DNA from: Marinibium conchae
GTDB lineage: Bacteria > Pseudomonadota > Gammaproteobacteria > Enterobacterales > Alteromonadaceae
Assembly (NCBI RefSeq): GCF_015595035.1
Contig: NZ_JADNRN010000001.1
Location: 558,001-622,000, forward strand
Direction: 5' to 3'
DNA length: 64,000 bases
Positions 26,456 through 34,888 of the stretch are shown here, piece after piece (positions within the stretch are counted from its first letter, which is position 1; each line of letters opens with the position of its first letter). The position numbers and the translations under genes are program-made. The notes under the pieces were generated by a model. The model was not told where the DNA came from and ran no database searches. It worked only from the letters and a program-made list of their open reading frames with translations.

Positions 26456-27963
26456 GCACTATCCTTATTTATTGTTCGGTTTCTGCCTTGTTCTTTGGCT
26501 TTATATAGATTGGCATCCGCTTTCTCGAAGGCAGTCTCTAAAGTGTTTTTCGCTGTTATTTCAGCTAAGCCACATGAAACGGTCACACTCACTCTTTCCC
26601 CCTTAAACTTAAACGGCAAAGTCGCTATTTTCTTTCTTATGACTTCAACTTTGTCGAAGGCCAATTGCTTGTTTGTGTTTGGCATGAGTATCACGAATTC
26701 TTCACCGCCCCAGCGAGCCACAAAATCTTCATTAGGTAAAAACTCGCGTATGTGTTTCGCTATCACCTGTAGGGTTTTATCACCTACAGTATGCCCATAG
26801 GTGTCGTTAATTTTTTTAAAATGGTCTATGTCCATAATGCCAATACTCAATGTTTCACCACGTTTCTTAGCATTCGCCACGTCCATAGGCGCTTTTTCTT
26901 CGTAAGCCATACGATTAGGAAGTTTCGTTAGTTGGTCGGATAAAGCGGCAGCTCGTTGCGTAAAGAGCTTTTGTTTATAGGTGGCAGCCTCGGCCTCAAG
27001 CTCATTTACGCGTTCCTGCATTTTTTTCATTAAGGCAATTGTTGCCGCTTGCTCTCTTTTTTCAGCATCAGCAGATTTGGTAAGTGAGCTTTGTAGATGG
27101 TCTAAGTGTTCTTGCGCTTGCAGCTTCAGTTCATCTAGTTGCTTACTGTCGGCGACCACATTTTCCATCGTATTAATTTGAGCATTTATCTCACTGTTGT
27201 AATTGTCTCGCTCTGTTTGACGTTTCACTGAGTCTGAAATGGTAGATTTGATCGACTCGCTTATTTTGCCTAAGGATTTGTGTAGGTTGGTTACCAAGCG
27301 ACTGGTTGCGCTAGCTTCCTTAATAACATCCCGAATAACAAAGCGGATGAGTATTAAGCAACACTCAAGTAATTCTTTATGGTCAATGCCTGCGTTAAGT
27401 TTGCGATAAATATTTTCGAGGTTTTTGTCTTTTTTATTACCAATATAAAAAGGCGCGATAAGCTCTTTTAGCTCTTGGGTAATGCTATCGTGCAGGGCGA
27501 GTTGCTCAGGTGTGGGTTTCGCACTGGCTTCTGCAGAGTTTTGTATTGCTCGATTGTATAGGCTGAGTGCCTTTTCAAACTGAGCTAATGGGGCAACTAC
27601 TGCGTTTTTGTCGGGCGATAAAGATGAAAGAAAGAGACTCACGTCAGAGCGCACATCGTCGGGCACACTTTTGATGTTACTCAGTTTTCTGAGAGCGGTT
27701 TGAAGGTGAGATACCGAATCGAGATTGCGCTGCTTGAAAAATTTGGTGTCTTTTTTTAGATTAGCGTTGAGCTTTCCCGTTATTTCGGCTGCCATGTCGT
27801 AGTTAGGTTTGCCAGAAAGCTGCTTTTTCAGCATCTGCAACTCATCGTCGAAGCTGGGGTTGGCTCCTTGATAGAAGTTTGCCATGTTCACAATGAAAAT
27901 CGCTAGCTTGTCGAGATGCTGACGTGCAACCATCAATTGTTTTTTGTGCGACACTTCACTCAT
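26452..27963 (-). CDS. Diguanylate cyclase with coiled-coil N-terminal region
   Basis: The 503-residue protein ends in a GGDEF domain with RWGGEEFVILMP (active-site GGEEF near residue 420) preceded by the metal-site DIDHFKKINDTYGHTVGD, so c-di-GMP synthesis should be possible. The RxxD inhibitory site expected just before it reads PNED, so product inhibition is probably absent. Residues 1-215 are an alpha-helical region with no recognised sensor domain, and about 215-340 are strongly coiled-coil. There are no membrane segments. It is the upstream gene of a pair with ppnN (4-bp overlap). Confidence 0.9.
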   Translation of the reverse strand: MSEVSHKKQLMVARQHLDKLAIFIVNMANFYQGANPSFDDELQMLKKQLSGKPNYDMAAEITGKLNANLKKDTKFFKQRNLDSVSHLQTALRKLSNIKSVPDDVRSDVSLFLSSLSPDKNAVVAPLAQFEKALSLYNRAIQNSAEASAKPTPEQLALHDSITQELKELIAPFYIGNKKDKNLENIYRKLNAGIDHKELLECCLILIRFVIRDVIKEASATSRLVTNLHKSLGKISESIKSTISDSVKRQTERDNYNSEINAQINTMENVVADSKQLDELKLQAQEHLDHLQSSLTKSADAEKREQAATIALMKKMQERVNELEAEAATYKQKLFTQRAAALSDQLTKLPNRMAYEEKAPMDVANAKKRGETLSIGIMDIDHFKKINDTYGHTVGDKTLQVIAKHIREFLPNEDFVARWGGEEFVILMPNTNKQLAFDKVEVIRKKIATLPFKFKGERVSVTVSCGLAEITAKNTLETAFEKADANLYKAKEQGRNRTINKDSA

Positions 27964-28033
27964 TTTTTACACCTTACAGTTCTTGTAATATAACAGTTCT
28001 TGTAGCAACGTGTTCATGCATTTTCTTTCGTGT

Positions 28034-28846
28034 TCACTGGCGAGCAAGGCGTTTATCGGCGTAAGTGCTCTCAAAATTTGAGCGGAAAGGGTTAATATCT
28101 AAACCGCCTCTTCTCGTGTAACGGGCGTAAACAGTTAACTGTTGCGGCTGACACTGCTGAAGAATATCGTAAAAAATACGCTCAACACATTGTTCATGAA
28201 ACTCGTTATGTTGTCTAAATGAGATCAGGTAACGTAGAAGCCCCTCTTGATCTATTTTCGCCCCGCTGTACTTAATTAAGATGCTACCCCAATCTGGCTG
28301 ATTAGTAATCAAACAATTTGATTTTAATAAGTGGCTCACTAAGGTTTCGCTAACATGTTCGCTTTTCGATGAGCTAAGTAGTGTTGGGCTAATATCGAAG
28401 TCTGTAATTTCGATATCTTGTTCGTCAATACAACTACCCTCAAACAGACCTAGTTGAAGCTCCGAAAATTTCGCTGCGGGAATTAGGGTCACTGCGACTT
28501 TTTCCCCGGCGCAAGCGCTCAAATCCCCTTGTAATACGCGACTCACCTCGTCGATAGTTGGAAACTGACTTTGATTAAAGCTATTTAAGTATAATTTGAA
28601 AGACTTCGACTCAATCAAATTTGGCGACGTAACTGGCACCTCGCAACGCATGATAGCGACATGTGGTTTTCCTTTACTATTCAACCACGAGAGTTCGTAA
28701 CCATTCCAGATGTCGCTACCATGAAAGGGCAGTGCTTTAGGTAAGTTGATTGCATTTCGACTCATAGAGCGCGGCACGGCTTGCAAAAGGCTGCTGTCAT
28801 AATGCTCTGAATAGTCTACTTGTTTACCTAAGGTCAAATGGTCCAA
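28034..28846 (-). CDS. queF: NADPH-dependent 7-cyano-7-deazaguanine reductase
   Basis: QueF reduces preQ0 to preQ1 in queuosine biosynthesis. The 270-residue protein is the long bimodular form: the N-terminal half holds the QueF motif [14 protein letters not shown] (about residues 77-90), and the C-terminal half holds the nucleophilic cysteine in [15 protein letters not shown] and the glutamate in [16 protein letters not shown]. Length agrees with E. coli QueF. It is divergent from syd, 110 bp away, and upstream of the diguanylate cyclase gene on the same strand. Confidence 0.95.
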   Translation of the reverse strand: MDHLTLGKQVDYSEHYDSSLLQAVPRSMSRNAINLPKALPFHGSDIWNGYELSWLNSKGKPHVAIMRCEVPVTSPNLIESKSFKLYLNSFNQSQFPTIDEVSRVLQGDLSACAGEKVAVTLIPAAKFSELQLGLFEGSCIDEQDIEITDFDISPTLLSSSKSEHVSETLVSHLLKSNCLITNQPDWGSILIKYSGAKIDQEGLLRYLISFRQHNEFHEQCVERIFYDILQQCQPQQLTVYARYTRRGGLDINPFRSNFESTYADKRLARQ

Positions 28847-28956
28847 AGATGTCTCCTTTATTTATACTTAACTATACTTAAACCTACGCGTAATTTATCA
28901 TAAGTGCTCAATTCTCAATAAGGTGAAACGCACTTTATTTAGATATCACAATTTCT

Positions 28957-29577
28957 ATGGCGAAATCTATGCATCCAAAATCAGACCTTACAGCGGCAAC
29001 GCAAACCTTAAATGAGTCATTGGACCAATTTATATCCTCCTATATCGGCTTGCTTAGTGATGACAATAGCCAAATAATGACTGAATATGATAGCGAATGG
29101 CCTTCACCTTGTATTCAGCTCACTAGCGAAGACTTAAATGCGACAGCTGACGGCAGTGAAGTGCCTTGGCAGCCCGTTCTAAGAAATGATGGTGTTACCT
29201 TGAACAATATCGCTGAGGCATTGGAGATTGAGATTGATCCTCAGCTCAGCGCACTTTTTTGTCGGTATTATAGCCACGACCTACCTGCTGTCACAGAAAG
29301 AGGTGAACTAGAAATTCTCCAAGCGTGGAATGAAGAGGATTTTGATCGTCTTCAAAAAAACTTAATTGCTCATGTACTGATGAAGCGCAGGTTAAAACAA
29401 CCCGAAACCCTATTCTTTGCAACAACCGATCAGGAAGAGTTTATAATTAGCTTGGAGTTGGCGACGGGTAATGTTGTGCTAGAACAGGTTGGGAAGTTGC
29501 CAAAAGAAGTGCTTGCTCCTGACATAGCGACTTTTATCGACTCGCTAAAGCCTCGAGCTGTTGTTGTAACGCTTTAA
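28957..29577 (+). CDS. syd: SecY-interacting protein Syd
   Basis: The 206-residue protein aligns along its length with Syd, a cytoplasmic protein that binds SecY and is thought to guard translocon quality: WPSPC near residue 50, WQPV, and the acidic region EIEIDPQLSALFCRYYSHDL are family-like. The queF-syd divergent pair is the E. coli arrangement, supporting the name. ATG 28957 is used; a second in-frame ATG at 28969 is equally plausible. The 3' end overlaps a convergent minus-strand gene by 44 bp. Confidence 0.88.
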   Translation: MAKSMHPKSDLTAATQTLNESLDQFISSYIGLLSDDNSQIMTEYDSEWPSPCIQLTSEDLNATADGSEVPWQPVLRNDGVTLNNIAEALEIEIDPQLSALFCRYYSHDLPAVTERGELEILQAWNEEDFDRLQKNLIAHVLMKRRLKQPETLFFATTDQEEFIISLELATGNVVLEQVGKLPKEVLAPDIATFIDSLKPRAVVVTL

Positions 29578-29956
29578 GCTCTGCTTGAGTCGACGCTAAG
29601 CTCATTTCGAGTTGGTTAACACGCCCCTCACTTTCTGCGGCGCGAGCTTCCTGCTTAGCCGCAAAGTCTACGAGTGCTTTATTCACTCTCTCATTTACAA
29701 GAGCATCAATATAGCTAGCCTGCTCTTTACTAAAAGTCATTGACTGACTGGCAGTTACTACAGCTTTGTTGGAAACTTGGACACCTTCTTTTACCAAGCG
29801 ATCTTTATTCTCCTTCCAATAACTGAGCGACTTTATAATTACGGGAATGGGCAGAGGTGAGGGAGACTTTGCTTTTATCATCCCAACACTGGGCTTTTTA
29901 TTGTCTCGATTTAGTGCGATGCAAATATTCAGGGCCTGTTGCATTTCGGGTGTCAT
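29534..29956 (-). CDS. Conserved-looking hypothetical protein with KfrA-like N-terminus and C-terminal coiled coil
   Basis: The 140-residue protein begins with a possible helix-turn-helix region (residues 5-50, with KPSVGMIKAKSPSPLPIPVIIKSL), then a helical linker and a coiled coil from about residue 85 to the end, rich in Ala, Gln and Glu (KALVDFAAKQEARAAESE). This layout recalls KfrA_N-type DNA-binding proteins, but the match is only by shape. It is convergent with syd and its last 14 codons overlap the syd 3' end. GAGGACTACAC precedes the start. Function unknown. Confidence 0.65.
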   Translation of the reverse strand: MTPEMQQALNICIALNRDNKKPSVGMIKAKSPSPLPIPVIIKSLSYWKENKDRLVKEGVQVSNKAVVTASQSMTFSKEQASYIDALVNERVNKALVDFAAKQEARAAESEGRVNQLEMSLASTQAELKALQQQLEALASR

Positions 29957-30160
29957 GTGTAGTCCTCGCCAAACTATTTTGTGGTGATTTTGACTAAGTT
30001 TTAAGGAAATTCATAGTCATGATTCAGCTTTAATTCAGCTAAAAAAAGCTAAGCTATTGATGTAGTTAATAGTTTCAGTATTGGTCTGATATTTGTAATG
30101 GTGTTTGTATCATCATGTAAATATTAATAATAATCTTGTTTATAACACTAAGGAACACAA

Positions 30161-30532
30161 ATGAAAGCGTTAATAATTTCTTCTCTACTCGCAAGCTCCG
30201 TGCTACTGAGCGGCTGTGTAATCTCAATTGGCGGCGATGAGGATGGTTATTCATCCTATAATGTAGGCTGGGAAAAGAGAGAAATGCAAAATCGAGAGTT
30301 TATTTCTAATTTGTCCACAGGGGTGTCAAAGTCGGCGGTTGTTGATGAGCTTGGCGCAGCCGATTTCAATGAGCTAACCTCAAAAAATGGCGACAACATT
30401 CAAATACTCTATTATCGAACCCAACGCATGGAAGACGATGGTGTCACCACAAAAAATGAGTGCACGCCTTTGGTATTCGTTAACGGTAGCCTGAGTGGTT
30501 TTGGCTCGGCTGAAGTAGCTAAATATCTATAA
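30161..30532 (+). CDS. DUF3192 lipoprotein
   Basis: The 123-residue protein has a lipoprotein signal, MKALIISSLLASSVLLSGC, with the lipobox LLSGC (modified Cys at residue 19), followed by the DUF3192 domain of Vibrio/Alteromonadales proteins: NREFISNLSTGVSKSAVVDELGAADF and LYYRTQRMEDDGVTTKNECTPLVF. The GxSKxxVxxxLG pattern resembles SmpA/OmlA-type (BamE-like) domains, suggesting an envelope role. AAGGAACACAA is the ribosome-binding site. It is monocistronic and followed by a hairpin. Confidence 0.85.
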   Translation: MKALIISSLLASSVLLSGCVISIGGDEDGYSSYNVGWEKREMQNREFISNLSTGVSKSAVVDELGAADFNELTSKNGDNIQILYYRTQRMEDDGVTTKNECTPLVFVNGSLSGFGSAEVAKYL

Positions 30533-30540
30533 GTCGTAGG

Positions 30541-30566
30541 TGGCTGCCTTTCAAAAAGGGCAGCCA
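30541..30566 (+). terminator. Hairpin after the DUF3192 gene, possible terminator
   Basis: TGGCTGCC (30541-30548) pairs with GGCAGCCA (30559-30566). The stem is GC-rich but no T run follows directly, so it may protect a 3' end or need Rho. Confidence 0.4.
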
Positions 30567-30673
30567 TTGAGTTATTCGTTCAAAAAATCGTCCGAAGCGC
30601 CTGATTTGTTAAAAAAATGTTAGCGAAATTCTGAAATTGTTTTATTGTATATGTAAGGCCATGAGGAAAATCG

Positions 30674-31309
30674 ATGACAACTGCAGAATATCACCCGACG
30701 ATTGAAGAAATATCCGTACACTATCTTGGTGCAGACGACCTAAAAGTGGCGGCATCTATTCTCTATAATGCATACTATGATGACCCTCTATTTAATGACA
30801 TTTTTGATGTCGAGCGCGAGGGCTATGAAATTCGTCTTAGAGGGGCCATACGAGAGGAATTGAACGCCTTTTGGGATGCCAAGCAACCCATGATCGGCTT
30901 ATTTGACGACGGTAGACTATTGGCTGTCGCTTGTCTAATCAGTCCGGACGCCGCTTTTGGAGCTGGCAGATATTGGCATTGGCGACTTAAAATGTTGCTC
31001 ACAGCCGGTTTCTTGGGTACCAAGCAAATGATTGCTAAAGAGGAAAGGGTGCGAGAGTGCATACCTGCCGAAGACTACCATATGCTGTCTTTTATTGGTG
31101 TTCACCCCGACCATCAAGATATTGGTCTCGGTCATGTACTGATGGGAGCGATCGTCAGCTTACTTGAAGAAGATAATAAAACCCAAGGTGTGGGCGTTTT
31201 TGTGACACTACCAAAGTGCCTGTCGTTCTTCGTTGATGGTAAATTTGAACTCGTCCAAGAGCTTGAAGTAGGGCATATCACCGGAAAAGTAATGTTCCGC
31301 AAAAGGTAA
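30674..31309 (+). CDS. GNAT-family N-acetyltransferase
   Basis: The 211-residue protein contains the acetyl-CoA binding core of GNAT enzymes: MLSFIGVHPDHQDIGLGHVLMGAIVSLLEE (residues about 137-166), with the V-x-P-x-x-Q-x-x-G-x-G/L pattern of motif A, and upstream beta strands including LFDDGRLLAVACLI. The substrate is unknown; similar proteins act on small amines or peptides. It sits directly upstream of the csrB-type RNA gene, whose UAS begins 24 bp after its stop, so its terminator, if any, is not visible. Confidence 0.85.
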   Translation: MTTAEYHPTIEEISVHYLGADDLKVAASILYNAYYDDPLFNDIFDVEREGYEIRLRGAIREELNAFWDAKQPMIGLFDDGRLLAVACLISPDAAFGAGRYWHWRLKMLLTAGFLGTKQMIAKEERVRECIPAEDYHMLSFIGVHPDHQDIGLGHVLMGAIVSLLEEDNKTQGVGVFVTLPKCLSFFVDGKFELVQELEVGHITGKVMFRKR

Positions 31310-31331
31310 AAAAGACAAAAGCCGATATCGT

Positions 31332-31351
31332 TTGTACGACATTTCGTACAA
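31332..31351. promoter_or_regulatory. GacA/UvrY/VarA-type palindromic activator site upstream of csrB
   Basis: TTGTACG (31332-31338) and CGTACAA (31345-31351) form a 7-bp inverted repeat with a 6-bp spacer. Read as TGTACG-N6-CGTACA it follows the GacA/UvrY UAS pattern TGTAAG-N6-CTTACA with one symmetrical change. It lies about 170 bp before the presumed csrB start, close to the distance known for UvrY sites at csrB in enterics. Confidence 0.75.
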
Positions 31352-31482
31352 GCATGTGAGCTAAACTACCTTTGTGCTACATGATTTTGTTTTTCTAAAA
31401 AATAAAAAGCAATTATTACAATAAGTTAATTTTAGCTGTTCATTTAATATACGACCTTTATTTAAATAAAATAATTTCACCG

Positions 31483-31512
31483 ATAGTAAAAGAAAATCGG
31501 CTTGCTATTATT
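31483..31512 (+). promoter_or_regulatory. csrB: Putative sigma-70 promoter of csrB
   Basis: A TATTAT -10 element at 31506-31511 places transcription start near 31518. The -35 region is poor, as expected for an activator-dependent promoter served by the upstream palindrome. The exact start is an estimate. Confidence 0.4.
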
Positions 31513-31517
31513 ACACC

Positions 31518-31936
31518 ACCTAAAGGAGACGAGTTCAGGAAGAAAGCGTTAAAGGTGATGGAAGGCTTCAGGATGAAGTTAGCAGGGAAAGGACGATAAA
31601 GGATTACTTCAGGATGAAGTGCAAGGAAATGGATTAAAGGGATACTTCAGGACGAAGGCGACAAAAGTAGGAAAGCTTTAGGATGAAGCGATAAGGATAG
31701 GGAAGATAACGGACAACTTCAGGATGAAGATTTTGTGCGAGACGGATTAGCACAATAGATGGAAAAAAGGAAAAGGGACCTACACATGGAGTGTTGCCTG
31801 CTTAGGAAGAGTGGGATAAAAATGGAAAGGGGTGTAAAGGATTTTATCTGGATGATGTTTTAGCAACGGAACGCTGAGAGGGACGCTCAAAATTCTTGGA
31901 AAAAGGTGGAGACAGTGATGTCTCTGCCTTTTTTTA
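31518..31936 (+). ncRNA. csrB: CsrB-family sRNA, sequestering CsrA/RsmA
   Basis: This about 420-nt region has no credible protein frame but contains about thirty GGA motifs, many in the loops of short hairpins. CTTCAGGATGAAG occurs exactly at 31566-31578, 31607-31619 and 31717-31729, with close variants at 31645-31657 and 31675-31689; each is a CTTC/GAAG stem presenting AGGA in the loop. This is the design by which CsrB RNAs bind many CsrA dimers and relieve CsrA repression. A strong terminator ends it. The neighbourhood (syd, truC, flavodoxin) is the one that holds csrB in E. coli. The 5' end is inferred from a -10 box. Confidence 0.92.
31901..31936 (+). terminator. Rho-independent terminator of csrB
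   Basis: AGGTGGAGACA (31904-31914) pairs with TGTCTCTGCCT (31919-31929) around a GTGA tetraloop, followed by seven T. The GGTGG/CTGCC part contains one G-T pair. Confidence 0.9.
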
Positions 31937-32003
31937 TGCACTTGGCTTATTCATTAAACTGGCCGCAGAGCTTTTTTCAGAGACGGCAGATGACACAATA
32001 GAT

Positions 32004-32321
32004 TTAATGCAGTTCTGAATCTATTTTATATACTGGCAGGTTGATTTCTATAACGGTGTTCCCAAAACTGGTCATTGTGCCCATATACGCATCTTCATGG
32101 TTACTGCTGAATTCGAGCTGATAAACTACTTTCCAGTCTAGCTTGCCTCTAAAGGCAGATATTCGTGTTGAACTGCGCGCTAAAGAGAGGAATTGTAATT
32201 GGTGCTTTTCACAATAGCGTTTGGCATAAGCAATACTGAACTCAGCCATGCCCCGTAAGCGCCAAAACTGGAAGGCAATCCACGCTAACACAAGCAATAT
32301 TACAAGTGGGCCTAGTGTCAT
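32004..32321 (-). CDS. DUF3301 membrane-anchored protein
   Basis: The 105-residue protein has a single N-terminal membrane segment (LGPLVILLVLAWIAFQFW, residues 3-20) followed by a cytoplasmic-looking domain with the DUF3301 pattern: AKRYCEKHQLQFLSLARSS and WKVVYQLEFSSN. The function of the family is unknown. Its start codon overlaps the stop of the DUF3549 gene by one base, so both are translated from one message. The pair is conserved in Alteromonadales and Vibrio near truC. Confidence 0.85.
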   Translation of the reverse strand: MTLGPLVILLVLAWIAFQFWRLRGMAEFSIAYAKRYCEKHQLQFLSLARSSTRISAFRGKLDWKVVYQLEFSSNHEDAYMGTMTSFGNTVIEINLPVYKIDSELH

Positions 32322-33385
32322 TAAGAAGCGCTCTTTAAATTTGTTACGCTGGCATATAAAGAAGCAATTGCTTCACTGAGTGGGGTGGGCAAGTCGTTTT
32401 GACGCATAAGTGTGAGCAATGCGAAACGAGTGTCTGGCACTTGAACTAAGTCGCTATAGATCCCTTTAAATAATTCATAACTTGAGTCATGTTCGATGAC
32501 TTTGAGCAGATAAGACCTCAGTAGCGATTCTTGTGCAAGTAAACGATAGTGCCGCCCTGCAATGATCACTAAACATTCGGTGTCAGGGTGTCCTCGCTCA
32601 ATGAGTTCATGCAAAAACTGTGTGACTTGCTGTGAGTTTTTGCTGCGCTTCAGACCTCTTAACGCCATGTGCTGGATTTCAGCATAGCGAGCGCCTTCGA
32701 AGAGGCTAATAAGTTTGTCGCTGAGTACAGTATCAATCTCAATATTTTCAAAACTACTGCACAATGCGGTGAGTACCTGAACCGGTAAACTCGTCAAGTT
32801 CTTGTGAATAGCGTGTTCGATATCTTTGCGATCAATGTTTACAGCAAGATCAGCAATGTCTTGCAGGGCTAAGTCTTCCCACGTTTGGATTGATGGCGAT
32901 TTGATATAGGCAATAGCTTTACTTAAGCCAAGTCTAGCTGAAAGCAAAAGCTCTTTACGAATAAGTGCATTAAAATCAGCCAACTGCTGTTGTGAAGGGG
33001 TAAAAACATAAGGGTTTTCAGGCAACTGAGCGCCTTTAGCGTTAGTATTCTCCAACTCTCTGCCTAAAGCTTCTACCACGGTTTCTAAAAATTGATTTCG
33101 AGCAGCTTGAACAATCAATGAACGCTCATCGATAGGAAGTTTAACGAACCATATATACTGTTCATGGCTCAGTGATTTGTTCCAAAAAACAAGCCCAAAC
33201 CAAGCATACCCAGCTCGCGGACAAGGCACCGGCAGTAAATTATTTTCGAGATTCATAAATAGCTGAGCATCAACGGCCTCTATGCCTCTGCCCATATCGT
33301 AAACCCGATACTCGGTGCCAGCTTGCAGCAAAAATTCACTGATTGTATTGATGGTTTGTGCGGTCATGAAACTACTTTTCTTCAA
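32321..33385 (-). CDS. DUF3549 family protein
   Basis: The 354-residue soluble protein resembles the DUF3549 family of Shewanella, Vibrio and Alteromonas: TISEFLLQAGTEYRVYDMGRGIEAV at the N-terminus, CPRAGYAWFGLVFWNK and PYVFTPSQQQLADFNALIRK. The C-terminal half is mostly helical and looks like HEAT-type repeats (for example ALRGLKRSKNSQQVTQFLHELI). No catalytic motif is apparent and no function is established. It is the first gene of a two-gene minus-strand operon with DUF3301 and is divergent from truC. Confidence 0.85.
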   Translation of the reverse strand: MKKSSFMTAQTINTISEFLLQAGTEYRVYDMGRGIEAVDAQLFMNLENNLLPVPCPRAGYAWFGLVFWNKSLSHEQYIWFVKLPIDERSLIVQAARNQFLETVVEALGRELENTNAKGAQLPENPYVFTPSQQQLADFNALIRKELLLSARLGLSKAIAYIKSPSIQTWEDLALQDIADLAVNIDRKDIEHAIHKNLTSLPVQVLTALCSSFENIEIDTVLSDKLISLFEGARYAEIQHMALRGLKRSKNSQQVTQFLHELIERGHPDTECLVIIAGRHYRLLAQESLLRSYLLKVIEHDSSYELFKGIYSDLVQVPDTRFALLTLMRQNDLPTPLSEAIASLYASVTNLKSAS

Positions 33386-33508
33386 TAAATATAGAGCATT
33401 GATGCTAGATTAGCGCTTTGCCTTGTATATTAGCAAGATATCGCGCTTGTACCAATGTATGAAAAGTCTATATAGTGCTAATAATACTATTTTCAACAAA
33501 GAAGCTCA

Positions 33509-34219
33509 GTGTTAAATATTCTCCATCAAGACCAGCACCTCGTGGTTGTTCACAAACCAGCTAATATGCTGGTTCATAAAAGCATGATAGACCGCCATGA
33601 AACGCAATTTGTAATGACCATTTTGCGCGACCAAATTGGGCAGTACGTGTATCCTGTTCACAGACTCGATAAACCTACTTCAGGTGTATTGATGTTCGCA
33701 CTGTCATCAGACGTTGCTAGATTACTTGCAGGCTTGTTTGAAAATAGAGAAGTGAAAAAAGAGTATCACGCAATTCTTCGTGGCTTTGCTCCCGAACAAA
33801 TAAGCATTGATTATGCCTTAAAAGAAAAACACGACCCCATTGCCGACAAGCACGCTAAGAAAGATAAAGAAGCTCAATCGGCACTTACCGTCCTAGAAAG
33901 AGTCGCTACTTTAACCGTGCCTGAGCCTGTTGGTCGCTATCCTGAAGCGCGATACTCTTTTGTGAAGTTATTACCCGAAACAGGGCGTAAACATCAACTA
34001 CGTAGACACATGGCACACATTCGTCATCCAATCATAGGCGACACCACTCATGGAGATGGCAAACAAAATAAGTTCGCAAGAACAAACTTAGACTTTCACC
34101 AACTTGCCCTTTGTGCAACTAAGCTCAGTTTTACGCATCCGATTACGGGCGAGGCAATCGCTTGTGACACTCATTTTGAGGCGCCGATGCAAGCCTTCGT
34201 GGAGCGCTTTAAGCAATAA
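33509..34219 (+). CDS. truC: tRNA pseudouridine(65) synthase TruC
   Basis: The 236-residue RluA-family enzyme isomerises uridine 65 in tRNA. The catalytic aspartate lies in YPVHRLDKPTSGVLMFAL (about residues 48-65), followed by KEYHAILRG and, near residue 160, ETGRKHQLRRHMAHIRHPIIGD, which carries the family's conserved Arg and His. Starting at GTG 33509 gives the standard TruC N-terminus (LNILHQDQHLVVVHKPANMLVH). The flavodoxin gene follows after 102 bp, as in E. coli truC-yqcA. Confidence 0.93.
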   Translation: MLNILHQDQHLVVVHKPANMLVHKSMIDRHETQFVMTILRDQIGQYVYPVHRLDKPTSGVLMFALSSDVARLLAGLFENREVKKEYHAILRGFAPEQISIDYALKEKHDPIADKHAKKDKEAQSALTVLERVATLTVPEPVGRYPEARYSFVKLLPETGRKHQLRRHMAHIRHPIIGDTTHGDGKQNKFARTNLDFHQLALCATKLSFTHPITGEAIACDTHFEAPMQAFVERFKQ

Positions 34220-34321
34220 AAAGTGTATCTAACACATAGATATTTTTAATTTTGACCCCATATGCCTTTTTATCGATATAAAGAATCATTAAAAGTAGTA
34301 GACAAATCTAGGAGCTAATAA

Positions 34322-34774
34322 ATGCGTAGCGTAAGTATCTTCGCGGGGTCAGTTTATGGAAACGCTCAACATGTTGCTGAGGAAGTGCAGGGCATGTTGA
34401 CTGATAAAGGGGTGGAGTCGGAGGTATTTACCGATCCAGAAACATCCGACTTGAGTGAGGCTGAGGCTGTATTGGTGATCACTTCAACTACTGGGCAAGG
34501 CGATGTTCCGCCAAACCTAGAAATGTTTCACAGCGATCTTCGCAGCGAGTTTCCTTTACTAGATGGGAAGCCTTTCGCAGTTGCTGCGCTAGGAGATAGC
34601 AGTTACGGTGAGAGTTTTTGTGGCGGTGGTCGTCAATTTCAAGAGTTGCTGCTTGAACTTCAAGGCAAGCCTGTTGCTGAAATGCTAGAGGTTGATGCGA
34701 TTGAAACCTTAGCGGCTGAAGATGAAGTTGTGCCGTGGGTTGAAAAGTTAGTTGATGCGTTAACCGTTGACTAG
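34322..34774 (+). CDS. yqcA: Flavodoxin YqcA
   Basis: The 150-residue protein is a short-chain flavodoxin. The phosphate-binding loop is FAGSVYGNAQHVAEEV (residues 7-22) and the two FMN-edge loops are TSTTGQGDVPPN and LGDSSYGESFCGGG. It resembles MioC and YqcA and acts as a cytoplasmic one-electron carrier, though its partner is not established. Its place directly after truC supports YqcA. TAGGAGCTAATA is a good ribosome-binding site. It ends in a convergent terminator with dapD. Confidence 0.9.
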   Translation: MRSVSIFAGSVYGNAQHVAEEVQGMLTDKGVESEVFTDPETSDLSEAEAVLVITSTTGQGDVPPNLEMFHSDLRSEFPLLDGKPFAVAALGDSSYGESFCGGGRQFQELLLELQGKPVAEMLEVDAIETLAAEDEVVPWVEKLVDALTVD

Positions 34775-34833
34775 CATTAACTAATAAGCTTTCAGTCGAG
34801 TGTTAACTCGACGCTAGATCTTAGATGCAAAGC

Positions 34834-34865
34834 AAAGGGGCTCGAATCTAATCGGCCCCTTTTTG
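34834..34865. terminator. Rho-independent terminator after yqcA, convergent with dapD
   Basis: AAAGGGGC (34834-34841) pairs with GCCCCTTTTT (34855-34864) around a 13-nt loop. The A and T runs on both sides allow function in both directions. A second small inverted repeat, TCGAGT/ACTCGA, lies just upstream. Confidence 0.8.
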
Positions 34866-34888
34866 TTTTCTGATGCGTTTCCGGATGA

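Noticed and set aside
31501-31940. CRISPR-like array suggested by the repeated CTTCAGGATGAAG units
   Set aside because: Spacing is irregular, repeats are short hairpins with GGA loops, and there are no cas genes; a CsrB RNA explains all features.
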